From NCBI GenBank assembly GCA_022826965.1, contig JAJDTU010000003.1, positions 1 to 64,000 of the forward strand: a DNA stretch of 64,000 nucleotides, given 5' to 3'. The notes beneath the pieces were generated by a model, which was not told the origin of the DNA, searched no databases, and was given only the letters and a program-made list of their open reading frames with translations. Every line of letters starts with the position of its first letter. The first letter of the stretch is position 1. Positions 44,731-55,100 of the stretch are shown here, one piece after another. A program made the translations under genes and the position numbers. The DNA comes from Dehalococcoidia bacterium (GTDB lineage: Bacteria; Chloroflexota; Dehalococcoidia; Bin125).

Positions 44731-45933
44731 CTACGCCACGACGCCCGCATCGCGGAGATCGGTGATCTCCGCCGGCTCCAGGTCCAGATCGGCCCGCAGC
44801 ACGTCGTCCGTATGCTCTCCCATGAGCGGAGCACGGACGAAGGGCACGTCGCCGTTGGAGAGCCGCGGGGCGAAGCCCAACAGCTCGATCTCGCCGTGCT
44901 CGGGATGGTCGAGCTGTTGAATGAAGCCCCGCTCGCGCAGGTGCTTGTCGGCAAACAGGTCTTCCGTCGTCATGATCGCGCTACAGGGAACGCCGGCCTC
45001 GCCCAGGATCAGCATCGCCTCCTCCTTGGTCCGCTTCAGCGTCCAGGCGCTGATCTCCTCGCCGAGCGCCTCACTGTGCTCGCGTCGGGCGCTGTTCGTC
45101 GCGAAGCGCGGATCGAGCGGCAGATCAGGCCGCTCGATCGCGGTGCAGAGCGATTCCCACATCCGCTCCGTCGAGCACATGATGTAGACATAGTCGTTCA
45201 AGCCCTCTGGCTCGCAGGGGTACATGCGCACAGTGGCGGAGCCAGCGCCTGAGCGACCGGGGTGTCCTCTGCCGAGGGCTGGTTGCGTATTCCAGATCGT
45301 GCTCGAGACCCGCGAGCGCATGAAGAAGCTCATCGCCTCCTGCATCGAGATCTCGATCACCTGGCCTGCGCCGGTCCGTTGGCACTCGACGTAGGCCGCC
45401 GTGATCGCCAGCGCGAGCTGGATGCCGGTGCCCGAATCACCGGTCATCGATGCCGGGTACACCGGTGGCCCGTCCTCGGGTCCGGTGAGAGCGATGGCGC
45501 CGGCAGCCGCCTGCGCGATGGGATCAAGGGACTTGAACTGCGCGTACGGCCCACTCAGTCCAAACCCCTTGAGTCGCCCATAGATGATTCGCGGGTTGGC
45601 GCGCCGCACGACATCGGGTCCGATATCGAGCTTCTCAACGACGCCCGGCCCGTAGTTCTCGACGAACACGTCGTAGCTGGGCAAGAGACGCAGGAATATG
45701 TCCCGCCCTCGCGGATCTTGCAGGTCGAGGACGATGCTGCGCTTGTTGCTGTTGAAGTTGAGGAAGTAGGGCGAGTTGCCCTCTCCCGGCTGCACGTGTC
45801 GTCCAGGATCACCCAGGCCGGGAGGCTCGACCTTGACGACATCGGCGCCGAGCCAGGCCAGCGCTTGCGTGCAGGACGTCCCGGCTTCGCGCTGGGTCAT
45901 GTCCAGGATTCGCATTCCATCGAGTGCGGGCAT
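44731..45933 (-). CDS. CaiB/BaiF family CoA-transferase
   Basis: This protein of 400 residues is a class III CoA-transferase. The N-terminal LDMTQREAGTSCTQALAWLG leads to GADVVKVEPP and FLNFNSNKRSIVLDLQDP, then to the catalytic Asp166 in MTGDSGTG (equivalent to Asp169 of formyl-CoA transferase). It moves CoA between carboxylic acids via an aspartyl-CoA anhydride. The C-terminal PLMGEHTDDVLRADL is standard. The gene at 48439-49641 encodes a protein of identical length that is far more than 80 percent identical by eye, including long identical stretches at the C terminus, so the two are recent duplicates. The start ATG follows AAAGG. The acyl substrate is unknown. It is divergent from an LLM oxidoreductase gene with about 130 bp between starts. 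Confidence 0.93.
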   Translation of the reverse strand: MPALDGMRILDMTQREAGTSCTQALAWLGADVVKVEPPGLGDPGRHVQPGEGNSPYFLNFNSNKRSIVLDLQDPRGRDIFLRLLPSYDVFVENYGPGVVEKLDIGPDVVRRANPRIIYGRLKGFGLSGPYAQFKSLDPIAQAAAGAIALTGPEDGPPVYPASMTGDSGTGIQLALAITAAYVECQRTGAGQVIEISMQEAMSFFMRSRVSSTIWNTQPALGRGHPGRSGAGSATVRMYPCEPEGLNDYVYIMCSTERMWESLCTAIERPDLPLDPRFATNSARREHSEALGEEISAWTLKRTKEEAMLILGEAGVPCSAIMTTEDLFADKHLRERGFIQQLDHPEHGEIELLGFAPRLSNGDVPFVRAPLMGEHTDDVLRADLDLEPAEITDLRDAGVVA

Positions 45934-46064
45934 CGACGCATCCTTTCCCCGGGCCGTTCGATGGCGTCAGGCTAGAGCGCCTGGCTCGAGCTTCGCCGCC
46001 GCGGCCTTTCCCCGAGCGGTAGACTCACCCGCAGCGAGGGCGCTGCAAGCAGAAGGTGGCAACG

Positions 46065-47129
46065 ATGCCCCGAGTCGAATTCTGGTCGGGCGTGGGCCGG
46101 TGGAACGTGGGGCAAAACGCGCAGCGCGCCGAGGCTGCTGGTTGGGACGGAATCAGGTTCGGGGATTCGCAGAATCTGCAGCCCGACTGCTACGTCGCGC
46201 TCGGGTTGGCGGCGGACGCGACCACGACGCTGAAGCTGGGCACCGGCGTGACGAATCCGTTTACCCGTCATGCCTCGGTGACGGCCTCGGCGATCGCAAC
46301 GATCCAGGGGCTGAGCGGCGGGCGCGCGTATCTGGGGATCGGGCGTGGGGATTCGGCGATGGCGCACCTGGGCTATGCACCGGCCTCCGTGCCCGCGTTT
46401 GAGAAGTACCTGCAACAGCTCAGGGGCTATTTGCGGCGGGAGTCGGTGCCCTTCGACGAAGACGCGACGCTGGATGCGCTGGAACTTGCCCAACAGCCCG
46501 AGGGCAGCCGGATCGAGTGGCTGCGCGAGAGTCAGCCGGCAGTGCCCGTGGACGTGGCCGCCACCGGGCCGCGCGTGATTCGGGCGGCCGCCCTCTATGC
46601 CGACGCCGTCACCTTCGCGGTGGGGGCGGATCCGGCCCGGCTGCAATGGGGAATGGACGTGGCCCACGAGGCGCGGGCCGAGGCGGGACTCCCGCCGGAG
46701 ATTCCGTTCGGTTCATACATGATTATCGTGGCGCACGACGACCGGCGAACGGCGAGCCGCCTGGCCGGGGGCGCGCTCTCCGTGTTCGCGCGCTTCTCGG
46801 CGATGCACGGCTCGGTTGTGGGACCAACGTCGGCGGCCGGGCACGACGCCCTGATGCGGATCCACGACGGCTACGACATGACGAGCCACACTCGCACCGT
46901 CAGCCATCAAGCCGACTTGCTGACGGACGAGGTCGCGGACACGTTTGGGGTGTTTGGTCCCAGCAGTTACTGCGTGGAGCGGCTGAGCGAGCTGATCGAT
47001 CTGGGACTGGAGCGGATCTTCGTCGTGGGGCCGACAGCGGACGCCGATGCGAACGAGGCCCCGCGCGCCCGGCAGCGGTTCGTGGAGGAGGTGTTGCCGG
47101 CACTGCGCGAGCGGTGCAGCGACGACTGA
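46065..47129 (+). CDS. LLM-class flavin/F420-dependent oxidoreductase
   Basis: This TIM-barrel protein of 354 residues is related to the enzyme at 10249: RFGDSQNLQPDCYVALGLAA, LKLGTGVTNPFTRH, TIQGLSGGRAYLGIGRGDSA, VPVDVAATGPRVIRAAALYA and a C-terminal ELIDLGLERIFVVGPT. The 5,10-methylene-H4MPT reductase-like subgroup is the best fit, with F420 as probable cofactor by family. The ATG at 46065 was preferred to GTG at 46056 because AAGG is then 8 bp away. A zinc alcohol dehydrogenase gene follows on the same strand after 126 bp, and both lie between duplicated CaiB genes, so they may act on one acyl or alcohol substrate series. Confidence 0.9.
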   Translation: MPRVEFWSGVGRWNVGQNAQRAEAAGWDGIRFGDSQNLQPDCYVALGLAADATTTLKLGTGVTNPFTRHASVTASAIATIQGLSGGRAYLGIGRGDSAMAHLGYAPASVPAFEKYLQQLRGYLRRESVPFDEDATLDALELAQQPEGSRIEWLRESQPAVPVDVAATGPRVIRAAALYADAVTFAVGADPARLQWGMDVAHEARAEAGLPPEIPFGSYMIIVAHDDRRTASRLAGGALSVFARFSAMHGSVVGPTSAAGHDALMRIHDGYDMTSHTRTVSHQADLLTDEVADTFGVFGPSSYCVERLSELIDLGLERIFVVGPTADADANEAPRARQRFVEEVLPALRERCSDD

Positions 47130-47255
47130 AGCGGTCGCGCGAGCATGGCTTCGGCCTTCATAGTCCGGCGCGGCGAAGTATGGGCCTCTTCGGCCGGCGC
47201 TCCTGGAGTGGAACGTTGAGCGGACAAGGTTGAGCGGACAGAGGAGTTGACGACG

Positions 47256-48350
47256 ATGCGCGCTGCAGTGTTCCACGAGGTTGGCCAGCCTCTCACTGTC
47301 GAGGAGATCGAGGTCGACGCGCCCGGCCCGCGGGAAGTCCTGGTCGACACTGCCGCCTCCGGCGTCTGTCACAGCGACCTCCATCTCGTCGAGGGGCTCC
47401 ACGACATTGCGATGATGGGCGGCGCGCCGGCCATTCTGGGTCACGAGGGCGCCGGCGTCGTTGCCGCCGTGGGCGACGCGGTGACGGATTTCAGCCCCGG
47501 CGACCACGTCATCGGCTGCTCCTCAGTCTTCTGTGGCAACTGTGATTTCTGCCTGGTCGGGCAGACGTACCTCTGCCGGAGTCCCTTGACACGCCGGCGC
47601 CGGTCCGAGCCGCCAAGGTACACATGGAACGGCGCCCGCGTCACGCAGTTCGCCGGCCTCGCAACGTACGCCGAACAGATGCTGGTGCACGAGAACTCGC
47701 TGGTGAAGATTCGCGACGATATGCCGCTCGACAAGGCCGCGCTCATTGGCTGTGCTGTGACGACGGGGGTGGGCGCCGCTCTCAACACAGCCAGGGTTGA
47801 ACCGGGCTCGACCGTCGCCGTTTTCGGCACAGGGGGCATCGGGCTCTCGGCGATCCAGGGCGCGCGGATCGCGGGCGCCCGCATGATCATCGCCGTCGAC
47901 GTCTTCGAGTCGAAGCTCCGCACCGCCCGCGACTTTGGAGCGACGCACTCCGTCGATGCCTCCACGTCCGACCCGGTCGACGCGATCCGGGAGCTCACGG
48001 GAGGCGGCGCGGACTACACGTTCGAAGCCATCGGCCTGAAGAGCGCGGTGGAACAGAGCTTCGAGGCGATCCGCCGTGGTGGGCTCGCCACGATCGTCGG
48101 CGTCATGCCCCAGGGCCAGAAGGTCGAGCTCGACGGCGTGAGCTTTCTGCAAGAAAAGAAGATCCAGGGCAGCAGCATGGGCTCGAACCGCTTCCGCATC
48201 GACATCCCGCGCTACATCGAGTTCTACCGGCAGGGGCGCCTACTCCTTGACGAGATGGTGACCCGCACCGGCACGCTGGAAGATCTCAACGAGGCCTTCC
48301 GCGCGATGAAAGCGGGCGAGGTGGCGCGGACCGTCCTCATGATGGACTGA
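47256..48350 (+). CDS. Zinc-dependent alcohol dehydrogenase (class III/NDMA-type-like)
   Basis: This protein of 364 residues has full zinc-ADH motifs. The catalytic-zinc ligands are Cys in SGVCHSDLH, His-Glu in GHEGAG and Cys in LIGCAVTTGVGAA. Four structural-zinc cysteines lie in CGNCDFCLVGQTYLC. The Rossmann segment is VAVFGTGGIGLSAIQGARIAGA. The pattern resembles mycobacterial and actinobacterial class III-like enzymes that oxidise alcohols or S-hydroxymethyl thiols with NAD. ATG at 47256 was chosen over TTG at 47247 because GAGGAG would otherwise be too close. It is convergent with the second CaiB gene. Confidence 0.92.
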   Translation: MRAAVFHEVGQPLTVEEIEVDAPGPREVLVDTAASGVCHSDLHLVEGLHDIAMMGGAPAILGHEGAGVVAAVGDAVTDFSPGDHVIGCSSVFCGNCDFCLVGQTYLCRSPLTRRRRSEPPRYTWNGARVTQFAGLATYAEQMLVHENSLVKIRDDMPLDKAALIGCAVTTGVGAALNTARVEPGSTVAVFGTGGIGLSAIQGARIAGARMIIAVDVFESKLRTARDFGATHSVDASTSDPVDAIRELTGGGADYTFEAIGLKSAVEQSFEAIRRGGLATIVGVMPQGQKVELDGVSFLQEKKIQGSSMGSNRFRIDIPRYIEFYRQGRLLLDEMVTRTGTLEDLNEAFRAMKAGEVARTVLMMD

Positions 48351-48438
48351 CCGGAACGACCGCGCTCACGCATTCCACGATCTGGCCGAGCCGGTCGTTC
48401 GTCACAATCATGTCATCGCGACGGGTCCTGCTCCGGCG

Positions 48439-49641
48439 CTACGCCACAATGCCCGCGTCGCGGAGATCGTTGATCTCTGCCGGCTCCAGGGCCAGATCGG
48501 CCCGCAGCACGTCGTCGGTGTGCTCGCCCATGAGCGGGGCGCGGACGAAGGGCACGTCGCCATTCGAGAGGCGCGGGGCGAAGCCCAACAGCTCGATCTC
48601 GCCGTGCTCGGGATGGTCGAGCTGCTGAATGAAGCCCCGCTCGCGCAGGTGCGGGTCAGTGAATAGATCTTCCATGCCAAAGATCGCACTGCAGGGGACA
48701 CCGGCCTCACCCAGGGTCTGCATCGCCTCCTCTTTCGTCCGCTCCAGCATCCAGGCGCCGATCTCTTCGGCGAGCTCCTCGCTGTGTTCGAGTCGAGCGG
48801 TGTCAGTCGCGAAGCGCGGATCGAGCGCCAGATCCGGCCGATCGAGCACGATGCAGAGCGAGTCCCACATCCGCTGGGTCGTGCACATGATGAAGACGTA
48901 GTCGTTGAGGCCCTGTGGTTGGCAGGGGTACAGGCGCACGGTGGCCGGGCCGGCGCCGGAGCGATTGGGGTTTCCCCTCCCGAGCGCCGGGCGGGTGTTC
49001 CAGATCGTGCTCGAGGCCCGCGTGCGCATGAAGAATGTCATCGCCTCCTGCATCGAAATCTCGATCACCTGGCCTGCGCCGGTCCGCTGGCACTCGACGT
49101 AGGCCGCCGTGATCGCCAGCGCGAGCTGGACGCCGGTTCCCGAATCACCGGTCATTGATGCGGGGTACACCGGCGGCCCGTCATCGGGTCCGGTGAGCGC
49201 GATCGCTCCGGCGGCCGCCTGCGCGATGGGGTCATAAGCCTTGAACTGGGCGTACGGCCCACTCAGTCCAAACCCCTTGAGGCGGCCGTAGATGATGCGC
49301 GGGTTGGCGCTCCGCAGAACGTCGGGCCCAATATCGAGCTTCTCAATGACGCCGGGCGCGAAGTTCTCCACAAACACGTCGAACTGGGGCGCGAGACGCA
49401 GGAGGATGTCTCGCCCACGCGGGTCCTGTAGGTCGAGGACGATGCTCCGTTTGTTGCTGTTGAAGTTGAGGAAGTAGGGCGAGTTGCCCTTCCCCGGCTG
49501 CACGTGGCGTCCGGGATCTCCGCGGCCAGGGGGCTCGATCTTCACGACATCGGCGCCGAGCCAGGCCAGCGCCTGCGTGCAGGATGTCCCTGCTTCGTAC
49601 TGCGTGGCGTCGAGCACGCGCATGCCGTCGAGAGCCGCCAT
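48439..49641 (-). CDS. CaiB/BaiF family CoA-transferase (near-duplicate)
   Basis: This protein of 400 residues is the near twin of the one at 44731-45933, with catalytic Asp166 in the same MTGDSGTG motif. Differences cluster in the substrate-side region after FFMRTRASSTIWN and around LFTDPHLRERGF, which may signal different acyl specificity. The ATG has AGAGAGG upstream. Unlike its twin it lies 41 bp downstream of the tandem CoA-transferase gene on the same strand and so belongs at the end of the permease-carboxylase operon. CoA transfer between organic acids is the family reaction. Confidence 0.93.
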   Translation of the reverse strand: MAALDGMRVLDATQYEAGTSCTQALAWLGADVVKIEPPGRGDPGRHVQPGKGNSPYFLNFNSNKRSIVLDLQDPRGRDILLRLAPQFDVFVENFAPGVIEKLDIGPDVLRSANPRIIYGRLKGFGLSGPYAQFKAYDPIAQAAAGAIALTGPDDGPPVYPASMTGDSGTGVQLALAITAAYVECQRTGAGQVIEISMQEAMTFFMRTRASSTIWNTRPALGRGNPNRSGAGPATVRLYPCQPQGLNDYVFIMCTTQRMWDSLCIVLDRPDLALDPRFATDTARLEHSEELAEEIGAWMLERTKEEAMQTLGEAGVPCSAIFGMEDLFTDPHLRERGFIQQLDHPEHGEIELLGFAPRLSNGDVPFVRAPLMGEHTDDVLRADLALEPAEINDLRDAGIVA

Positions 49642-49682
49642 GGCCCACCTCTCTTCCTGGTCCGCAGGCTACCGGCGTGCGG

Positions 49683-52124
49683 CTAGTCTGGCGGCTCGTC
49701 GCCCGTTACGCCGGCAGCCACGAGCGCCTCGTACTCGGCCCGGTCCATGCCCAGTTCCTGCCGGAAGACCTCGAAGCTGTGTTCGCCCATGCACGGCGAC
49801 GGCCGCCGCAACGGCACCGACCGACCGCCGAACTCCCACGGCGCCACCGCAATCGGGTGTACCCCCGCCTCAGGGTGCTCCTGATCCGTCACGAAACCTC
49901 GCGACACTGCCTGGGGGTTTGGTGACAGGAGGACTTCCGGCAGCGTGGACACTCGCGCTGCCGCGCAGCCAGCCGCGAGCAGCGACGAGGCCGCCGCCTC
50001 GGCTTCCTGCGTCGCGCACCAGGCACCGATCAGGTCATCGAGCGCTTCCTCGTTGGCCTTGCGCTCATCTGCGTTCGCGAATCGTGGATCATCGGTCAGG
50101 TCCGGCGCACCGATCCGGTCGGCGAGCGCCCGAAACTCGGCGTCGTTCTCGGCGGACAGCGCCAGCCATTGGCCGTCGCGTGTCGCGTAGACCCCGTGCG
50201 GCGCGATGCGGGGGTGGTGGTTTCCACCCGGCCCGCGCAACGCGCCGTTCGCCGACCATTCCATGACCGCCTCGCCCAGATGCGACGCCATCACCTCCAT
50301 CATCGACAGATCGATCCGCTGCCCCTCACCTGTGCGAGCCCGGTGATGGAGCGCGGCAATGATCGACGAGGCCAGGTACATCCCACCGATGGGGTCGGGG
50401 ATTAAGCCGCCCGTGTTCCCGGCCCGGTCCCCTTCATAGCCGTTGAGCGAGGACAGCCCCGACATTGGTTCGATCGTGGCGCCGTTGGCTGGATAGCTCG
50501 TATAGGGACCCGTCGCGCCGTAGCCGGACAACGAGGCGAAGATGATGTCCGGTCGCGCTTCCTGCAGGGTCTCGTAGGTGACGCCCCAGTTGGGCATGAC
50601 GTGTGGGCTGAAGCTCTCGGCGAAGACGTCGAACCCGGGCAGCAGTCGCCAGAAGATCTCTGCGCCGCGCGGATCCTGCATGTCCAGCGTGATGGCGCGT
50701 TTGTTCAGATTCGTCGCGTTGTATAGACCCATGGTGTTCCAGCCGCGCTGCCGGCGCGACGGATCGGCGATCCCAGGCGGCACCGGCGTGTTGTAGCCGG
50801 CGACGAACATGCGCCACACGTCCGGCCGCCGCCGCGCCTCCACCTGCACCACGTCCGCGCCCAGCAGCGCGAGCAGCTCGGTCCCCAACGGCCCCGACCA
50901 CGCCTGTGTGAAGGTGAGCACGCGCACTCCGGCCAGCGGGGTCTCGGGCGGAATGGGGGCTCCGCGCCTGGCCGTGGGTCCTGTTCTGCGACGCCACACA
51001 GCGGCCTCGCCGGACATCTGGTGTTCGCCCAGGCGCGGCGCGTCCCGCCTCAGCGCCCACGGCGATGCGGACAGCCTGACCGGCGGTCCCGGCCGTTCGA
51101 CTCGTTGGCCGTCCACCGTCGTCTCGACGAAGTAGTCGCGGGCGCGCAACTGGGGGTTGTCCAACAGGTCGGACATGCTCTGGACCACTCCCGCCACACC
51201 GCGCACCTGCGAGAGGAGCTCGAACAGTTCCATCCGTGGGCGGCGCGCGACGGCCTCCTCGATTCGCCCCCGCACTGAGGCCAGGAGTTGGCGTCGCTGG
51301 TCCGGCTCGTCGAAGTCGGCGCCCCCCGACTCAGCCAGCTCAGCCGGTTCAGCGATGCCCAGCACCGTCATCGCGTCCCGCCAGAACGGTCCCTGGCCCA
51401 GGACCACCACCATGTCCCCGTCCGCGGCCCGCAAGAATGGAGCGCGCGCACGATCGTGCTTGTGCACGGCCTCGGTGTAGCCGCCGGGGTCGAAGATCGA
51501 GGCCAGCGACCACGGGACGCTGCTGACGATCATCGCCTCCAGCTCGCTCACGTCGACCAATGTCCTCTGGCCGGTCGCCTCCCGGCGCAGCAGAGCGGCG
51601 GCGCCGCCGCAGAACGACGCCACTCCGGCCAGGAACTCCGCGGAGTGGCGCGGCAGCGTCAGCGGCGGCTCGCCCTCGTAGCCGCAGATGGACGACCAAC
51701 CACTCATCGCCGAAAGCGTGAGATTGTTCGCCTTCGCGCCCGCGAGCGGCCCCTCCAACCCAAACGGTGTGATCGACAGCACAACGGCATCGGGTCGCGC
51801 CGACCGCAGCGCTTCCCGTAGCCGCTCGGGCCACGGGGCTTCCGTCGTCACGATCACGTCGGCTCCCGCGATCTGCTCCTTTAGCGCGTACTCCCCGTCG
51901 CCCAGCCACGACGTCTTGTTCGCGTTCACGTAGGCGTGCAGCAGTGATCGCTCGGGCCCCGGCTCACCGCCGAGGAACGGCGGCTCCCCCCGCAGCGGGT
52001 GACCTCGCTCGGTCTCCAGCATTCGCACATCGGCGCCGAAGTCGCCGAACAGCCGCGCGCAGTACGCCCCGGCCAACCGGGTCGACAGATCGAGTACCCG
52101 CAGTGCGTCAAGCGCGCCGGTCAT
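49683..52124 (-). CDS. Tandem (two-domain) CaiB/BaiF CoA-transferase
   Basis: This protein of 813 residues is two class III CoA-transferase domains in one chain. The second (from about residue 395, TPLAGVRVLTFTQAWSGPLG) has the full motif set, with Asp577 in IPDPIGG as nucleophile. The first starts LRVLDLSTRLAGAYCARLFG but at the catalytic position reads LTLPRHSAEFLAG with no Asp, so it is probably structural or regulatory. Two-domain members include the DMSP lyase DddD, whose active Asp is also in the second domain, but many relatives have other roles, so that identity is only an option. The gene starts 3 bp after the carboxylase stop (tight coupling), which suggests that the carboxylase's acyl-CoA substrate or product is shared with this enzyme. 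Confidence 0.88.
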   Translation of the reverse strand: MTGALDALRVLDLSTRLAGAYCARLFGDFGADVRMLETERGHPLRGEPPFLGGEPGPERSLLHAYVNANKTSWLGDGEYALKEQIAGADVIVTTEAPWPERLREALRSARPDAVVLSITPFGLEGPLAGAKANNLTLSAMSGWSSICGYEGEPPLTLPRHSAEFLAGVASFCGGAAALLRREATGQRTLVDVSELEAMIVSSVPWSLASIFDPGGYTEAVHKHDRARAPFLRAADGDMVVVLGQGPFWRDAMTVLGIAEPAELAESGGADFDEPDQRRQLLASVRGRIEEAVARRPRMELFELLSQVRGVAGVVQSMSDLLDNPQLRARDYFVETTVDGQRVERPGPPVRLSASPWALRRDAPRLGEHQMSGEAAVWRRRTGPTARRGAPIPPETPLAGVRVLTFTQAWSGPLGTELLALLGADVVQVEARRRPDVWRMFVAGYNTPVPPGIADPSRRQRGWNTMGLYNATNLNKRAITLDMQDPRGAEIFWRLLPGFDVFAESFSPHVMPNWGVTYETLQEARPDIIFASLSGYGATGPYTSYPANGATIEPMSGLSSLNGYEGDRAGNTGGLIPDPIGGMYLASSIIAALHHRARTGEGQRIDLSMMEVMASHLGEAVMEWSANGALRGPGGNHHPRIAPHGVYATRDGQWLALSAENDAEFRALADRIGAPDLTDDPRFANADERKANEEALDDLIGAWCATQEAEAAASSLLAAGCAAARVSTLPEVLLSPNPQAVSRGFVTDQEHPEAGVHPIAVAPWEFGGRSVPLRRPSPCMGEHSFEVFRQELGMDRAEYEALVAAGVTGDEPPD

Positions 52125-52127
52125 CGC

Positions 52128-55100
52128 CTACCAGGTCGGCACGCTGGGACGGCGGCCGTGGCGGATGGGTTCCGACTCGGGCGCGGCCAGCAATCCCTGC
52201 GTGATCCAGTGCCGAGTCTCCATGGGGTCGATCACGGAATCCACCCGGTACGTCTCCGCCGCGCGCAGCGGCCCGCCTCGCTCGTAGGCCTCCGCCACCA
52301 GCTTCTCGTACAGCGCCGCCCGCTCTTCGAGGTCGTCGATCGCGGCCAACTGGTCGCGCGCGCCGAGCCGGACAGCGGCTTCGAGGTTCATCCCTCCGAA
52401 CTCGGCGGTGGGCCAGGCGACGGTGAAGGACGGCGCTCGTTCGTTGCCGAAAAGGATCGTGTTGGAGCCCAGGCCGTAGCACTTGCGCAGCACAACGCTG
52501 AACCGCGGTGTCTTGACGTTGCCCAGCGTGACGATCAGGTTGCTGGTCCGGCGAACGAGGGCGGTCTTCTCCGCCTCCGGGCCGATCATCATGCCGGGCG
52601 TGTCGACGAGCGTGCAGATGGGGATGTTCCAGGAGTCGCAAATCTTGGCGAAGCGGGCCGCCTTGTCGGAGCCGAAGCTCTCGATCGACCCGCCCAGATG
52701 CTCGTTGTTGTTGGCGATGATCCCCACCGGCCGCCCCTCGATCCGCACGAACGCCGTGACCATGCCGTTCCCGTAGCCCGGCCGCAGCTCGAGCATCGAC
52801 CCGGTGTCGGCCAGCAGTTCAATCACGGCCCGCACGTCGTACGCGCTCAATCGATTCTCCGGCACGGCGTGGCGTAGCATCCGCTGGTCGCCGCACTCCC
52901 AATCGTCGATCGACCCCTGGAAGTAGGAGAGATACTGCTTGGCCGTCGCAATGGCCTCGGCCTCGGTCTTGACCACGATGTCGACCGTTCCCGCCGGGAC
53001 CTGTTCCGACATTGGTCCGATCTCCTCAGGCAGATAGAGCCCCATGCCGCCGCCCTCGATGACAGCAGGGCCGCCCATCCCGATGTTGGCGTCCTCCGTC
53101 GCGATGATGACGTCACAGATGCCGAGAATCGCCGCGTTGCCGGCGAAGCAGCGACCGGCGGTCACACCCACCATGGGAACGGTGCCGCTGAGGCGAGCCA
53201 TGTACTCCCAGGTGCGGAAGACCATGCCGGGCATGCCGTCGGTGTCGCCGGAGCGGCCGCCGGCGCCCTCCGCGATGAAGATCAGCGGCAGCGCGAACTG
53301 TTCCGCGACCTCCATGATGCGGTCGGTCTTGGCATGACCGCGAATGCCCTGTGTCCCGGCGAAGACGGTGTCGTCGTAGGAGATGACGACCGTACGGGCC
53401 CGTTTCTCGTCGAAGTGGTCGCCGTTGACCGACCCGATTCCCGCCACCAACCCGTCGGCCGGCGTCTTGCGCACGAGTTCGTCCAGCGGGTAGCGCTTGG
53501 TCTGCGCGGCGATGACGAGGTCCCCATACTCGATCCAGCTTCCGTCGTCGACGAGCTCGGCCAGGTTCTCGCGCACCGTGCGACGGTTGTTCGCGTGGCG
53601 CCGCTCGACCGCCGGCGGGCGGTGCTCGTCCAGCAAGAAGATGCGACGGTCGAGCACCGCCTGCAAGTCCGGGCGGATGTAGTCGGGGTCCGGCGCCGAC
53701 GCGTCGTCCACGGCCGGTCCCCCGACGTCGGCCTCCTCAATGAACACCAGCGGGTGGTCCTCGTAGACCGTCTCCCCGACCGCCACTGCTACGTGGCGCA
53801 GGATGCCGCCGAGGTCGGACCGCACCAAGTGCTCCATCTTGAGCGCGTCCATGACGCAGACCGTTTGCCCCTCGCGGACGACGTCGCCCTCGACGACCAG
53901 CAGTTCGCGGATCGTGCCCTGGATCGGCGCACGCAGCGGTGTGGTGTTCGGCGGGCCCACGGGTTGGGGCTTGGCCCCGCGCGCGCCCATGGTGACGACT
54001 CCCTCGGCGTCGCCGCTGCGATAGAAGTCCAGGCCAGCCAGCGGGTCGGCCGGGCCCGTTTCCGTCGCGGGCGCTTCTTCCTCGCCGGCCAGCAGGGCGC
54101 CGGCATTCTCGTCGACCCAGCGCGTATGCACCGCCCCGGCGACGAAGTCGTCGTGGTCGATGACGGCCCGCAGGAACTCGAGGTTGGTTTCGGCGCCGGC
54201 GATCTGGAACGTCCCCAACGCGAGCTCGGCTCGCCGCGCCGCATCCTCGATGTCGCCCGTGGTCGTGTGTGCGATCACCTTGGCCAGCAACGAGTCGAAG
54301 CTGGGATTCGTGGCGTAGCCCGCGTAGCCGTACGTGTCGACGCGGATGCCCGGCCCGGACGGCGGCTGGAAGACGCTCAGCCCGCCGCCCGACGGCCGCA
54401 CGCCGCCGTCAGCCTGCATGCGCTCGAGATTCACGCGCGCCTGGATCGCATAGCCGCGCGGGAAAGGAGTCTCCGACAGGCCGATGCTGGCCAGCGACTC
54501 ACCGCCCGCGATCCGCAGTTGCGCCTGCACCAGGTCGATCCCGGTCACCTCTTCCGTCACGGTGTGCTCCACCTGAAGCCGCGCGTTCGCCTCGATGAAC
54601 GCATGGTCGCCGGTATCGAAATCGACCAGGAATTCGAACGTGCCCAGCCCGCGGTACTCGGCCGCTTGTGCCAGGCGCAATGCTGCGCTCGTCAGCGCCC
54701 GACGCGTTTCGTCGTCGATCCAGGGACTTGGCGCGATTTCGATCAGCTTCTGATGGCGTCGCTGGACGGAGCATTCCCGCTCGCCCACAGCACTGACAGC
54801 GCCGCTGCCATCTCCGACCACCTGCACCTCAATGTGCCGCGCCCGCGGCACGAGATGTTCCACGTAAATCGACGCGTTGCCAAACGCGGTCTTCGCTTCA
54901 GACTGGCAGCGTGCGTACGCCTCATCGATCGCCGCAACGTCCGAGACGACTCGCATACCGCGACCTCCACCGCCGCCCACCGCCTTCAGCACCACGGCGC
55001 CGTCGTCCCCCAATCCTTCCAGGAACGCTCGGGCCTGAGCCGCGCTGACCGGCCCCTCACTGCCCGCCAGGACGGGCACGTTGTGCTGCGACGCGAACGC

